A stretch of 64,000 nt of DNA from Ophthalmolycus amberensis (GCA_024529925.1 JAFEUB010000921.1:1-64000), one strand, 5' to 3'; positions 1 through 9,609 are shown, numbered from the stretch's first letter. The notes: generated by a model from the letters alone, not told the origin. Program-made: numbers and translations.

Positions 1-604
1 ATTCCGTAAAGTAACAGAGTATATCTTACGTTCACCATAACCTTAACCGGCCGCTGCTCAGCCTCTATATTCACTGACAAACGTAGTAAACGCGAACTCA
101 TTTTATTTGAATGCACGTTCGTGTTAATTTGTGATACTTTTGGTCACAAAAACGCATCAAAGTCGGACATGAATTAACCGGTATGAACCGTTGACGGCTC
201 CAGATTACGTTACGTTGTAAGGTAACGAACTCATACAGAAGTCCGACTTCGACACAATATAACACAAAAAAAACACAACTAACTTTATCTTTATAGCTTT
301 CAAGTGAATGTCAGACAGCCCAGACTAATTGTCATGACATTTTAATTCATTGTTATTCATCTTAATGACTTACCGTTCAACGTAGTGTCCACCCAGCGAA
401 TAGCTCCGGAAAATGCGGGCTGTCGATGCTCTTTCCAGGCTCCGACTGACCGACAAACACCGGAGAAAATCTTTCTCTCGCAAAACGGCACCACAGCGCT
501 GCTGGTGGCCAAAGATATATTACATCCGTACTGGTTTAGGACTACCATTGAAAATGAATGGGAAACGGTTTAGGGAGTTTTAGCTAAAGAATCCCCGGGT
601 GCCG
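1..604. other. Unique left flank of the tRNA array
   Basis: This is the only clearly non-repetitive sequence left of the array. It is AT-rich in its first 360 bases and has no recognisable complete gene. A minus-strand frame starts with ATG at 101 and stays open to the window edge (33 codons), with a GTAAGA that could be a donor. That is too little to call a gene. At 573-583 the 11 bases GGGAGTTTTAG match the sequence just after each Asp tRNA in the array, so a remnant of an older unit may lie there before recognisable array begins at 605. Confidence 0.5.
374..548 (-). other. Possible protein-coding or 5' UTR exon, unrecognised
   Basis: On the minus strand an ATG at 548 opens a frame (MVVLNQYGCNISLATS...) that runs without stop through 374. 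There it meets a consensus-like splice donor, AACG|GTAAGT, with GTAAGT at 373-368. The exon body is more GC-rich than the intron-like AT-rich sequence beyond the donor. I do not recognise the protein and see no domain. The opposite strand also has a 62-codon frame over the same bases, so the coding strand is not proven. It could equally be a 5' UTR exon, a pseudogene fragment or chance. Confidence 0.25.
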
Positions 605-639
605 CGCGGAAGACCAGGGTTCGATTCCCTGACGGGGAG
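605..639 (+). pseudogene. 3' fragment of Asp-type tRNA at array edge
   Basis: Only the 3' side of the anticodon stem, the variable region, T-arm and acceptor 3' strand remain. Sequence upstream of 605 does not match the array, so the anticodon and A box are missing. This is the left breakpoint of the array. It keeps a complete B box and is followed by TTTT and the 33 bp duplicate at 640-672. Confidence 0.85.
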
Positions 640-978
640 TTTTAGACCAGGGTTCGATTCCCTGACGGGGAGTTTTAGACCAGTTGCTGGTAAGACAACA
701 GCCATTTAACACAGAGACTATACGTTTCGAGCATGTTCCTGCTGTCAGAGTCAGCTTCACGTTGACGATATGATCGCCTACCTCGGCATGCATGAAAGGT
801 TGCACATCAGAATGGAAAATACTGGTTCTTTTCGTCCAGTTTGCTGGGAACGCTAGTCAGAACACTTTGATTGTGTGGAGGAAAAGCTAACCCTGGGGCA
901 GTTGTACTTCATATCCAGTTTCTGACAATTCCACAAAGTAGAGTTTTATTGTGTGGAGTAAGCAGGAACAAAGAACAC

Positions 979-1051
979 TGTTTCCGCCCAGTTTCGAACA
1001 AGGGACCTTTCGCGTGTGAAGCAAACGTGATAACCACTACACTACGGAAAC
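979..1051 (-). tRNA. tRNA-Val (CAC)
   Basis: The 73 nt cloverleaf closely matches vertebrate tRNA-Val, with acceptor GTTTCCG/CGGAAAC, D-arm GTG/CAC and discriminator A. Anticodon CAC is at 1018-1016 in loop TTCACAC. The T stem has the U52.U62 mismatch seen in all copies, plus a private change that turns C51-G63 into U-G. Downstream there is only a weak TTCTTT, not TTTT. Confidence 0.87.
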
Positions 1052-1289
1052 TGCTGAAAATGACTTTTACGCACCTGCCCAGGCTCAATGCACCAGTCAC
1101 CATTGACAGCAAACATTTCAGATGCCAGACAACATGATTTCGGAATGGATTCAGTCACAGCTGCTGTGTCATTGAGTGACAGTAAATGTCTACTACACTT
1201 AAAGCCTCCCCTGTATAGCTCTAGGAATTCCATTTAAAGGCCGGAACAGCGCCACTTTTTTTCACTCTCCAAAAATACTACTAGCACAG
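1052..1289. promoter_or_regulatory. Divergent 238 bp spacer between Val and Asp 5' ends (representative)
   Basis: The Val gene (minus) and Asp gene (plus) start at opposite ends of this spacer, so it serves as upstream region for both. A nested dyad lies almost exactly at its midpoint. CACAGC-T-GCTGTG is at 1156-1168, overlapping TGTCA-N5-TGACA at 1167-1181, inside an outer GTCAC/GTGAC pair. A T7 run (C-TTTTTTT-C in most units) lies about 35 bp upstream of Asp. Both genes have internal A and B boxes, so this DNA need not be the core promoter. Any regulatory role is inference. Confidence 0.4.
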
Positions 1290-1361
1290 TCCTCGTTAGT
1301 ATGGTGGACAATATCTCTGCTTGTCACGCGGAAGACCAGGGTTCGATTCCCTGACGGGGAG
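1290..1361 (+). tRNA. tRNA-Asp (GTC), diverged copy
   Basis: The 72 nt cloverleaf has anticodon GTC at 1323-1325 and discriminator G. It differs from its siblings at index 14 (A to G, in the A box, breaking the usual U8-A14 contact). Index 22 is G to A, which still pairs. The stem is TCTGC/GCGGA with one U-G pair. It lacks the 33 bp duplication, so a single TTTT follows at 1362. Confidence 0.88.
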
Positions 1362-1667
1362 TTTTAGACCAGTTGCTGGTAAGACAACAGCCATTTAACA
1401 CAGAGACTATACGTTTCGAGCATGTTCCTGCTGTCAGAGTCAGCTTCACGTTGACGATATGATCGCCTACCTCGGCATGCATGAAAGGTTGCACATCAGA
1501 ATGGAAAATACTGGTTCTTTTCATCCAGTTTGCTGGGAACGCTAGTCAGAACACTTTGATTGTGTGGAGGAAAAGCTAACCCTGGGGCAGTTGTACTTCT
1601 TATCCAGTTTCTGTCAATTCCACAAAGTAGAGTTTTATTGTGTGGAGTAAGCAGGAACAAAGAACAC

Positions 1668-1740
1668 TGTTTCCGCCCAGTTTCGAACAGGGGACCTTTC
1701 GCGTGTGAAGCAAACGTGATAACCACTACACTACAGAAAC
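1668..1740 (-). tRNA. tRNA-Val (CAC)
   Basis: Anticodon CAC in loop TTCACAC. One acceptor change (index 6, C to T) gives a U-G pair. The rest of the fold matches the array consensus, including the T-stem U.U mismatch. Confidence 0.87.
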
Positions 1741-1978
1741 TGCTGAAAATGACTTTTACGCACCTGCCCAGGCTCAATGCACCATTCACCATTGACAGCA
1801 AACATTTCAGATGCCAGACAACATGATTTCCGAATGGATTCAGTCACAGCTGCTGTGTCATTGAGTGACAGTAAATGTCTACTACACTTAAAGCCTCCAC
1901 TGTATAGCTCTAGGAATTCCATTTAAAGGCCGGAACAGCGCCACTTTTTTTCACTAGCCAAAAATCCTGCTAGCGCAG

Positions 1979-2050
1979 TCCTCGTTAGTATAGTGGACAG
2001 TATCTCCGCTTGTTATGCGGAAGACCAGGGTTCGATTCCCTGACGGGGAG
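1979..2050 (+). tRNA. tRNA-Asp body with Asn anticodon (GTT)
   Basis: The body is identical to neighbouring Asp genes, with acceptor TCCTCGT/ACGGGGA, stem TCCGC/GCGGA and discriminator G. The loop reads TTGTTAT, so the anticodon at 2012-2014 is GTT and C38 is T. This is the only GTT gene whose unit partner is Val-TAC (2390). TTTT follows immediately, then the 33 bp duplicate. Confidence 0.85.
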
Positions 2051-2083
2051 TTTTAGACCAGGGTTCGATTCCCTGACGGGGAG
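2051..2083 (+). repeat. 33 bp duplication carrying a second T-arm and terminator (representative)
   Basis: Directly after the Asp tRNA, the segment from its variable region through the TTTT terminator is repeated with a 33 bp period. The second copy has a full T-arm hairpin (CAGGG TTCGATT CCCTG), the acceptor 3' strand ACGGGGA plus G, and another TTTT. Equivalent copies start at 640, 2773, 3495, 4217, 4939, 5661, 6383, 7105, 7827, 8549, 9271, 9992, 10712, 11434, 12156, 12878 and 13600. They are absent after the genes at 1290 and 16004. A third, 11-base partial copy (TTTTAGACCAG) always follows. Confidence 0.9.
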
Positions 2084-2389
2084 TTTTAGACCAGTTGCTG
2101 GTAAGACAACAGCCATTTAACGCAGAGACTATACGTTTCGAGCATGTTCCTGCTGTCAGAGTCAGCTTCACGTTGACGATATGATCGCCTACCTCGGCAT
2201 GCATGAAAGGTTGCACATCAGAATGGAAAATACTGGTTGTTTTCATCCAGTTTGCTGGGAACGCTAGTCAGAACACTTTGATTGTGTGGAGGAAAAGCTA
2301 ACCCTGGGGCAGTTGTACTTCTTATCCAGTTTCTGACAATTCCACAAAGTAGAGTTTTATTGTGTGGCGTAAGCAGGAACAAAGAACAC
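2084..2389. other. Convergent spacer between Asp and Val 3' ends (representative)
   Basis: About 306 bp separates the 33 bp duplicate from the 3' end of the next Val gene in every full unit. I see no third tRNA, no snRNA-like element and no coding potential beyond repeat-shadow frames. It contains two copies of a short motif (ATTGTGTGGAG or ATTGTGTGGCG) about 77-80 bp apart. It also holds an AAAA run, read as TTTT on the minus strand, about 94 bp past the Val gene. The cacagag/cgcagag and ggttctt/ggttgtt sites here distinguish unit subtypes. Confidence 0.6.
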
Positions 2390-2462
2390 TGTTTCCGCCC
2401 AGTTTCGAACAGGGGACCTTTCACGTGTAAAGCAAACATGATAACCACTACACTACGGAAAC
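2390..2462 (-). tRNA. tRNA-Val (TAC)
   Basis: Loop TTTACAC gives anticodon TAC, a normal Val isoacceptor. The anticodon stem TTTGC/GTGAA has two adjacent G-U wobbles. Index 25 is T rather than C, making a D-stem G-U. Confidence 0.85.
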
Positions 2463-2700
2463 TGCTTAAAATGACTTTTACGCACCTGCCCAGGCTCAAT
2501 GCACCATTCACCATTGACAGCAAACATTTCAGATGCCAGACAACATGATTTCCGAATGGATTCAGTCACAGCTGCTGTGTCATTGAGTGACAGTAAATGT
2601 CTACTACACTTAAAGCCTCCCCTGTATAGCTCTAGGAATTCCATTTAAAGGCCGGAACAGCGCCACTTTTTTTCACTAGCCAAAAATCCTGCTAGCGCAG

Positions 2701-2772
2701 TCCTCGTTAGTATAGTGGACAGTATCTCCGCTTGTCACGCGGAAGACCAGGGTTCGATTCCCTGACGGGGAG
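2701..2772 (+). tRNA. tRNA-Asp (GTC)
   Basis: Consensus copy. All four stems pair. T-stem CAGGG/CCCTG and anticodon stem TCCGC/GCGGA differ from the vertebrate norm by compensated changes, which suggests past selection for folding. A box and B box (GGTTCGATTCC) are intact and TTTT follows. Confidence 0.92.
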
Positions 2773-3111
2773 TTTTAGACCAGGGTTCGATTCCCTGACG
2801 GGGAGTTTTAGACCAGTTGCTGGTAAGACAACAGCCATTTAACGCAGAGACTATACGTTTCGAGCATGTTCCTGCTGTCAGAGTCAGCTTCACGTTGACG
2901 ATATGATCGCCTACCTCGGCATGCATGAAAGGTTGCACATCAGAATGGAAAATACTGGTTGTTTTCATCCAGTTTGCTGGGAACGCTAGTCAGAACACTT
3001 TGATTGTGTGGAGGAAAAGCTAACCCTGGGGCAGTTGTACTTCTTATCCAGTTTCTGACAATTCCACAAAGTAGAGTTTTATTGTGTGGCGTAAGCAGGA
3101 ACAAAGAACAC

Positions 3112-3184
3112 TGTTTCCGCCCAGTTTCGAACAGGGGACCTTTCACGTGTAAAGCAAACGTGATAACCACTACACTACGGAAAC
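3112..3184 (-). tRNA. tRNA-Val (TAC)
   Basis: Anticodon TAC. It matches the TAC subtype, with wobble pairs in the anticodon stem and the common T-stem U.U mismatch. It shares its unit with Asp-GTC at 2701. Confidence 0.87.
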
Positions 3185-3422
3185 TGCTTAAAATGACTTT
3201 TACGCACCTGCCCAGGCTCAATGCACCATTCACCATTGACAGCAAACATTTCAGATGCCAGACAACATGATTTCCGAATGGATTCAGTCACAGCTGCTGT
3301 GTCATTGAGTGACAGTAAATGTCTACTACACTTAAAGCCTCCCCTGTATAGCTCTAGGAATTCCATTTAAAGGCCGGAACAGCGCCACTTTTTTTCACTA
3401 GCCAAAAATCCTGCTAGCGCAG

Positions 3423-3494
3423 TCCTCGTTAGTATAGTGGACAGTATCTCCGCTTGTTATGCGGAAGACCAGGGTTCGATTCCCTGACGGGGAG
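3423..3494 (+). tRNA. tRNA-Asp body with Asn anticodon (GTT)
   Basis: Loop TTGTTAT, anticodon GTT at 3456-3458, all stems paired. It shares its unit with the Val-body CAT gene at 3834 and is the first clear member of the GTT+CAT unit subtype. Confidence 0.87.
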
Positions 3495-3833
3495 TTTTAG
3501 ACCAGGGTTCGATTCCCTGACGGGGAGTTTTAGACCAGTTGCTGGTAAGACAACAGCCATTTAACACAGAGACTATACGTTTCGAACATGTTCCTGCTGT
3601 CAGAGTCAGCTTCACGTTGACGATATGATCGCCTACCTCGGCATGCATGAAAGGTTGCACATCAGAATGGAAAATACTGGTTCTTTTCATCCAGTTTGCT
3701 GGGAACGCTAGTCAGAACACTTTGATTGTGTGGAGGAAAAGCTAACCCTGGGGCAGTTGTACTTCTTATCCAGTTTCTGACAATTCCACAAAGTAGAGTT
3801 TTATTGTGTGGAGTAAGCAGGAACAAAGAACAC

Positions 3834-3906
3834 TGTTTCCGCCCAGTTTCGAACAGGGGACCTTTCGCGTATGAAGCAAACGTGATAACCACTACACTAC
3901 GGAAAC
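3834..3906 (-). tRNA. tRNA-Val body with Met anticodon (CAT)
   Basis: Loop TTCATAC gives CAT at index 34-36, in an otherwise Val-type molecule (GTTTCCG acceptor, A discriminator, TTTGC/GCGAA stem). Only index 36 distinguishes it from the CAC copies. If charged by ValRS it would misread AUG; if read by MetRS it would act as an extra Met elongator. Confidence 0.85.
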
Positions 3907-4144
3907 TGCTGAAAATCACTTTTACGCACCTGCCCAGGCTCAATGCACCATTCACCATTGACAGCAAACATTTCAGATGCCAGACAACATGATTTCCGAA
4001 TGGATTCAGTCACAGCTGCTGTGTCATTGAGTGACAGTAAATGTCTACTACACTTAAAGCCTCCCCTGTATAGCTCTAGGAATTCCATTTAAAGGCCGGA
4101 ACAGCGCCACTTTTTTTCACTAGCCAAAAGTCCTGCTAGCGCAG

Positions 4145-4216
4145 TCCTCGTTAGTATAGTGGACAGTATCTCCGCTTGTCACGCGGAAGACCAGGGTTCG
4201 ATTCCCTGACGGGGAG
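4145..4216 (+). tRNA. tRNA-Asp (GTC)
   Basis: Consensus fold with anticodon GTC, intact A and B boxes, TTTT and the 33 bp duplicate. Just upstream, CAAAAGTCC replaces the usual CAAAAATCC. The same marker occurs before 6311 and 7755 and identifies duplicated segments. Confidence 0.92.
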
Positions 4217-4555
4217 TTTTAGACCAGGGTTCGATTCCCTGACGGGGAGTTTTAGACCAGTTGCTGGTAAGACAACAGCCATTTAACGCAGAGACTATAC
4301 GTTTCGAGCATGTTCCTGCTGTCAGAGTCAGCTTCACGTTGACGATATGATCGCCTACCTCGGCATGCATGAAAGGTTGCACATCAGAATGGAAAATACT
4401 GGTTGTTTTCATCCAGTTTGCTGGGAACGCTAGTCAGAACACTTTGATTGTGTGGAGGAAAAGCTAACCCTGGGGCAGTTGTACTTCTTATCCAGTTTCT
4501 GACAATTCCACAAAGTAGAGTTTTATTGTGTGGCGTAAGCAGGAACAAAGAACAC

Positions 4556-4628
4556 TGTTTCCGCCCAGTTTCGAACAGGGGACCTTTCACGTGTAAAGCA
4601 AACGTGATAACCACTACACTACGGAAAC
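4556..4628 (-). tRNA. tRNA-Val (TAC)
   Basis: TAC-subtype copy paired with Asp-GTC at 4145. No private change seen beyond the subtype's wobble-rich anticodon stem. Confidence 0.87.
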
Positions 4629-4866
4629 TGCTTAAAATGACTTTTACGCACCTGCCCAGGCTCAATGCACCATTCACCATTGACAGCAAACATTTCAGAT
4701 GCCAGACAACATGATTTCCGAATGGATTCAGTCACAGCTGCTGTGTCATTGAGTGACAGTAAATGTCTACTACACTTAAAGCCTCCCCTGTATAGCTCTA
4801 GGAATTCCATTTAAAGGCCGGAACAGCGCCACTTTTTTTCACTAGCCAAAAATCCTGCTAGCGCAG

Positions 4867-4938
4867 TCCTCGTTAGTATAGTGGACAGTATCTCAGCTTG
4901 TCACGCGGAAGACCAGGGTTCGATTCCCTGACGGGGAG
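4867..4938 (+). tRNA. tRNA-Asp (GTC) with stem mismatch
   Basis: Anticodon GTC is intact, but the 5' anticodon stem is TCAGC, giving an A29.G41 mismatch against GCGGA. The rest is consensus. Function may be reduced. Confidence 0.85.
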
Positions 4939-5277
4939 TTTTAGACCAGGGTTCGATTCCCTGACGGGGAGTTTTAGACCAGTTGCTGGTAAGACAACAG
5001 CCATTTAACGCAGAGACTATACGTTTCGAGCATGTTCCTGCTGTCAGAGTCAGCTTCACGTTGACGATATGATCGCCTACCTCGGCATGCATGAAAGGTT
5101 GCACATCAGAATGGAAAATACTGGTTGTTTTCATCCAGTTTGCTGGGAACGCTAGTCAGAACACTTTGATTGTGTGGAGGAAAAGCTAACCCTGGGGCAG
5201 TTGTACTTCTTATCCAGTTTCTGACAATTCCACAAAGTAGAGTTTTATTGTGTGGCGTAAGCAGGAACAAAGAACAC

Positions 5278-5350
5278 TGTTTCCGCCCAGTTTCGAACAG
5301 GGGACCTTTCACGTGTAAAGCAAACGTGATAACCACTACACTACGGAAAC
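5278..5350 (-). tRNA. tRNA-Val (TAC)
   Basis: TAC-subtype copy. Its unit partner is the mismatch-bearing Asp gene at 4867. Confidence 0.87.
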
Positions 5351-5588
5351 TGCTTAAAATGACTTTTACGCACCTGCCCAGGCTCAATGCACCATTCACC
5401 ATTGACAGCAAACATTTCAGATGCCAGACAACATGATTTCCGAATGGATTCAGTCACAGCTGCTGTGTCATTGAGTGACAGTAAATGTCTACTACACTTA
5501 AAGCCTCCCCTGTATAGCTCTAGGAATTCCATTTAAAGGCCGGAACAGCGCCACTTTTTTTCACTAGCCAAAAATCCTGCTAGCGCAG

Positions 5589-5660
5589 TCCTCGTTAGTA
5601 TAGTGGACAGTATCTCCGCTTGTTATGCGGAAGACCAGGGTTCGATTCCCTGACGGGGAG
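5589..5660 (+). tRNA. tRNA-Asp body with Asn anticodon (GTT)
   Basis: GTT with all stems paired. It lies 2166 bp (three units) after the GTT gene at 3423 in a matching context, consistent with segmental duplication. Confidence 0.87.
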
Positions 5661-5999
5661 TTTTAGACCAGGGTTCGATTCCCTGACGGGGAGTTTTAGA
5701 CCAGTTGCTGGTAAGACAACAGCCATTTAACACAGAGACTATACGTTTCGAGCATGTTCCTGCTGTCAGAGTCAGCTTCACGTTGACGATATGATCGCCT
5801 ACCTCGGCATGCATGAAAGGTTGCACATCAGAATGGAAAATACTGGTTCTTTTCATCCAGTTTGCTGGGAACGCTAGTCAGAACACTTTGATTGTGTGGA
5901 GGAAAAGCTAACCCTGGGGCAGTTGTACTTCTTATCCAGTTTCTGACAATTCCACAAAGTAGAGTTTTATTGTGTGGAGTAAGCAGGAACAAAGAACAC

Positions 6000-6072
6000 T
6001 GTTTCCGCCCAGTTTCGAACAGGGGACCTTTCGCGTATGAAGCAAACGTGATAACCACTACACTACGGAAAC
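6000..6072 (-). tRNA. tRNA-Val body with Met anticodon (CAT)
   Basis: Same CAT form as the gene at 3834 and exactly 2166 bp from it. Unit partner is the GTT gene at 5589. Confidence 0.85.
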
Positions 6073-6310
6073 TGCTGAAAATCACTTTTACGCACCTGCC
6101 CAGGCTCAATGCACCATTCACCATTGACAGCAAACATTTCAGATGCCAGACAACATGATTTCCGAATGGATTCAGTCACAGCTGCTGTGTCATTGAGTGA
6201 CAGTAAATGTCTACTACACTTAAAGCCTCCCCTGTATAGCTCTAGGAATTCCATTTAAAGGCCGGAACAGCGCCACTTTTTTTCACTAGCCAAAAGTCCT
6301 GCTAGCGCAG

Positions 6311-6382
6311 TCCTCGTTAGTATAGTGGACAGTATCTCCGCTTGTCACGCGGAAGACCAGGGTTCGATTCCCTGACGGGGAG
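6311..6382 (+). tRNA. tRNA-Asp (GTC)
   Basis: Consensus copy, fully paired, in a GTC+TAC unit. It corresponds to the gene at 4145 in the duplicated three-unit block, including the upstream CAAAAGTCC marker. Confidence 0.92.
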
Positions 6383-6721
6383 TTTTAGACCAGGGTTCGA
6401 TTCCCTGACGGGGAGTTTTAGACCAGTTGCTGGTAAGACAACAGCCATTTAACGCAGAGACTATACGTTTCGAGCATGTTCCTGCTGTCAGAGTCAGCTT
6501 CACGTTGACGATATGATCGCCTACCTCGGCATGCATGAAAGGTTGCACATCAGAATGGAAAATACTGGTTGTTTTCATCCAGTTTGCTGGGAACGCTAGT
6601 CAGAACACTTTGATTGTGTGGAGGAAAAGCTAACCCTGGGGCAGTTGTACTTCTTATCCAGTTTCTGACAATTCCACAAAGTAGAGTTTTATTGTGTGGC
6701 GTAAGCAGGAACAAAGAACAC

Positions 6722-6794
6722 TGTTTCCGCCCAGTTTCGAACAGGGGACCTTTCACGTGTAAAGCAAACGTGATAACCACTACACTACGGAAAC
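6722..6794 (-). tRNA. tRNA-Val (TAC)
   Basis: TAC-subtype copy paired with 6311. Loop TTTACAC; C38 retained. Confidence 0.87.
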
Positions 6795-7032
6795 TGCTTA
6801 AAATGACTTTTACGCACCTGCCCAGGCTCAATGCACCATTCACCATTGACAGCAAACATTTCAGATGCCAGACAACATGATTTCCGAATGGATTCAGTCA
6901 CAGCTGCTGTGTCATTGAGTGACAGTAAATGTCTACTACACTTAAAGCCTCCCCTGTATAGCTCTAGGAATTCCATTTAAAGGCCGGAACAGCGCCACTT
7001 TTTTTCACTAGCCAAAAATCCTGCTAGCGCAG

Positions 7033-7104
7033 TCCTCGTTAGTATAGTGGACAGTATCTCCGCTTGTTATGCGGAAGACCAGGGTTCGATTCCCTGACGG
7101 GGAG
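7033..7104 (+). tRNA. tRNA-Asp body with Asn anticodon (GTT)
   Basis: GTT copy with paired stem TCCGC/GCGGA, followed by TTTT and the duplicate at 7105-7137. It partners the CAT gene at 7444. Confidence 0.87.
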
Positions 7105-7443
7105 TTTTAGACCAGGGTTCGATTCCCTGACGGGGAGTTTTAGACCAGTTGCTGGTAAGACAACAGCCATTTAACACAGAGACTATACGTTTCGAGCATG
7201 TTCCTGCTGTCAGAGTCAGCTTCACGTTGACGATATGATCGCCTACCTCGGCATGCATGAAAGGTTGCACATCAGAATGGAAAATACTGGTTCTTTTCAT
7301 CCAGTTTGCTGGGAACGCTAGTCAGAACACTTTGATTGTGTGGAGGAAAAGCTAACCCTGGGGCAGTTGTACTTCTTATCCAGTTTCTGACAATTCCACA
7401 AAGTAGAGTTTTATTGTGTGGAGTAAGCAGGAACAAAGAACAC

Positions 7444-7516
7444 TGTTTCCGCCCAGTTTCGAACAGGGGACCTTTCGCGTATGAAGCAAACGTGATAACC
7501 ACTACACTACGGAAAC
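7444..7516 (-). tRNA. tRNA-Val body with Met anticodon (CAT)
   Basis: Third CAT copy, 1444 bp after the one at 6000. Acceptor, D-arm and discriminator A are those of the Val consensus. Confidence 0.85.
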
Positions 7517-7754
7517 TGCTGAAAATCACTTTTACGCACCTGCCCAGGCTCAATGCACCATTCACCATTGACAGCAAACATTTCAGATGCCAGACAACAT
7601 GATTTCCGAATGGATTCAGTCACAGCTGCTGTGTCATTGAGTGACAGTAAATGTCTACTACACTTAAAGCCTCCCCTGTATAGCTCTAGGAATTCCATTT
7701 AAAGGCCGGAACAGCGCCACTTTTTTTCACTAGCCAAAAGTCCTGCTAGCGCAG

Positions 7755-7826
7755 TCCTCGTTAGTATAGTGGACAGTATCTCCGCTTGTTATGAGGAAGA
7801 CCAGGGTTCGATTCCCTGACGGGGAG
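7755..7826 (+). tRNA. tRNA-Asp body, GTT anticodon, stem mismatch
   Basis: The 3' anticodon stem is GAGGA rather than GCGGA, so G30 faces A40. Three changes from the GTC form cluster at index 36, 38 and 40. This is the first of four copies with this haplotype (also 8477, 9920, 10640) and may be on the way to a pseudogene. Confidence 0.82.
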
Positions 7827-8165
7827 TTTTAGACCAGGGTTCGATTCCCTGACGGGGAGTTTTAGACCAGTTGCTGGTAAGACAACAGCCATTTAACACA
7901 GAGACTATACGTTTCGAGCATGTTCCTGCTGTCAGAGTCAGCTTCACGTTGACGATATGATCGCCTACCTCGGCATGCATGAAAGGTTGCACATCAGAAT
8001 GGAAAATCCTGGTTCTTTTCATCCAGTTTGCTGGGAACGCTAGTCAGAACACTTTGATTGTGTGGAGGAAAAGCTAACCCTGGGGCAGTTGTACTTCTTA
8101 TCCAGTTTCTGACAATTCCACAAAGTAGAGTTTTATTGTGTGGAGTAAGCAGGAACAAAGAACAC

Positions 8166-8238
8166 TGTTTCCGCCCAGTTTCGAACAGGGGACCTTTCGC
8201 GTGTGAAGCAAACGTGATAACCACTACACTACGGAAAC
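8166..8238 (-). tRNA. tRNA-Val (CAC)
   Basis: Anticodon CAC with a paired stem (one U-G). Its unit Asp partner (7755) is GTT with the stem mismatch, so GTT can occur without CAT. Confidence 0.88.
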
Positions 8239-8476
8239 TGCTGAAAATCACTTTTACGCACCTGCCCAGGCTCAATGCACCATTCACCATTGACAGCAAA
8301 CATTTCAGATGCCAGACAACATGATTTCCGAATGGATTCAGTCACAGCTGCTGTGTCATTGAGTGACAGTAAATGTCTACTACACTTAAAGCCTCCCCTG
8401 TATAGCTCTAGGAATTCCATTTAAAGGCCGGAACAGCGCCACTTTTTTTCACTAGCCAAAAATCCTGCTAGCGCAG

Positions 8477-8548
8477 TCCTCGTTAGTATAGTGGACAGTA
8501 TCTCCGCTTGTTATGAGGAAGACCAGGGTTCGATTCCCTGACGGGGAG
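8477..8548 (+). tRNA. tRNA-Asp body, GTT anticodon, stem mismatch
   Basis: Same GTT plus GAGGA haplotype as 7755, one unit later. A and B boxes and the terminator are intact. Confidence 0.82.
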
Positions 8549-8887
8549 TTTTAGACCAGGGTTCGATTCCCTGACGGGGAGTTTTAGACCAGTTGCTGGT
8601 AAGACAACAGCCATTTAACACAGAGACTATACGTTTCGAGCATGTTCCTGCTGTCAGAGTCAGCTTCACGTTGACGATATGATCGCCTACCTCGGCATGC
8701 ATGAAAGGTTGCACATCAGAATGGAAAATACTGGTTCTTTTCATCCAGTTTGCTGGGAACGCTAGTCAGAACACTTTGATTGTGTGGAGGAAAAGCTAAC
8801 CCTGGGGCAGTTGTACTTCTTATCCAGTTTCTGACAATTCCAGAAAGTAGAGTTTTATTGTGTGGAGTAAGCAGGAACAAAGAACAC

Positions 8888-8960
8888 TGCTTCCGCCCAG
8901 TTTCGAACAGGGGACCTTTCGCGTGTGAAGCAAACGTGATAACCACTACACTACGGAAAC
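8888..8960 (-). tRNA. tRNA-Val (CAC)
   Basis: Anticodon CAC. A change in the acceptor 3' strand converts the second base pair to U-G. Otherwise consensus. Confidence 0.86.
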
Positions 8961-9198
8961 TGCTGAAAATCACTTTTACGCACCTGCCCAGGCTCAATGC
9001 ACCATTCACCATTGACAGCAAACATTTCAGATGCCAGACAACATGATTTCCGAATGGATTCAGTCACATCTTCTGTGTCATTGAGTGACAGTAAATGTCT
9101 ACTACACTTAAAGCCTCCCCTGTATAGCTCTAGGAATTCCATTTAAAGGCCGGAACAGCGCCACTTTTTTTCACTAGCCAAAAATCCTGCTAGCGCAG

Positions 9199-9270
9199 TC
9201 CTCGTTAGTATAGTGGACAGTATCTCAGCTTGTTATGCGGAAGACCAGGGTTAGATTCCCTGACGGGGAG
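9199..9270 (+). pseudogene. Degenerate Asp-body tRNA, GTT anticodon
   Basis: It has two damaging changes: the anticodon stem TCAGC (A29.G41 mismatch) and the T loop TTAGATT, where the invariant C56 of the B box is A. The 33 bp duplicate at 9271-9303 still carries an intact TTCGATT, so a functional-looking B box remains just downstream. Confidence 0.8.
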
Positions 9271-9609
9271 TTTTAGACCAGGGTTCGATTCCCTGACGGG
9301 GAGTTTTAGACCAGTTGCTGGTAAGACAACAGCCATTTAACACAGAGACTATACGTTTCGAGCATGTTCCTGCTGTCAGAGTCAGCTTCACGTTGACGAT
9401 ATGATCGCCTACCTCGGCATGCATGAAAGGTTGCACATCAGAATGGAAAATACTGGTTCTTTTCATCCAGTTTGCTGGGAACGCTAGTCAGAACACTTTG
9501 ATTGTGTGGAGGAAAAGCTAACCCTGGGGCAGTTGTACTTCTTATCCAGTTTCTGACAATTCCACAAAGTAGAGTTTTATTGTGTGGAGTAAGCAGGAAC
9601 AAAGAACAC

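Noticed and set aside
2084..2389. A third tRNA or 5S rRNA gene in the convergent spacer
   Set aside because: I looked for A-box/B-box spacing and cloverleaf arms on both strands and for 5S-like internal control sequence, and found none.
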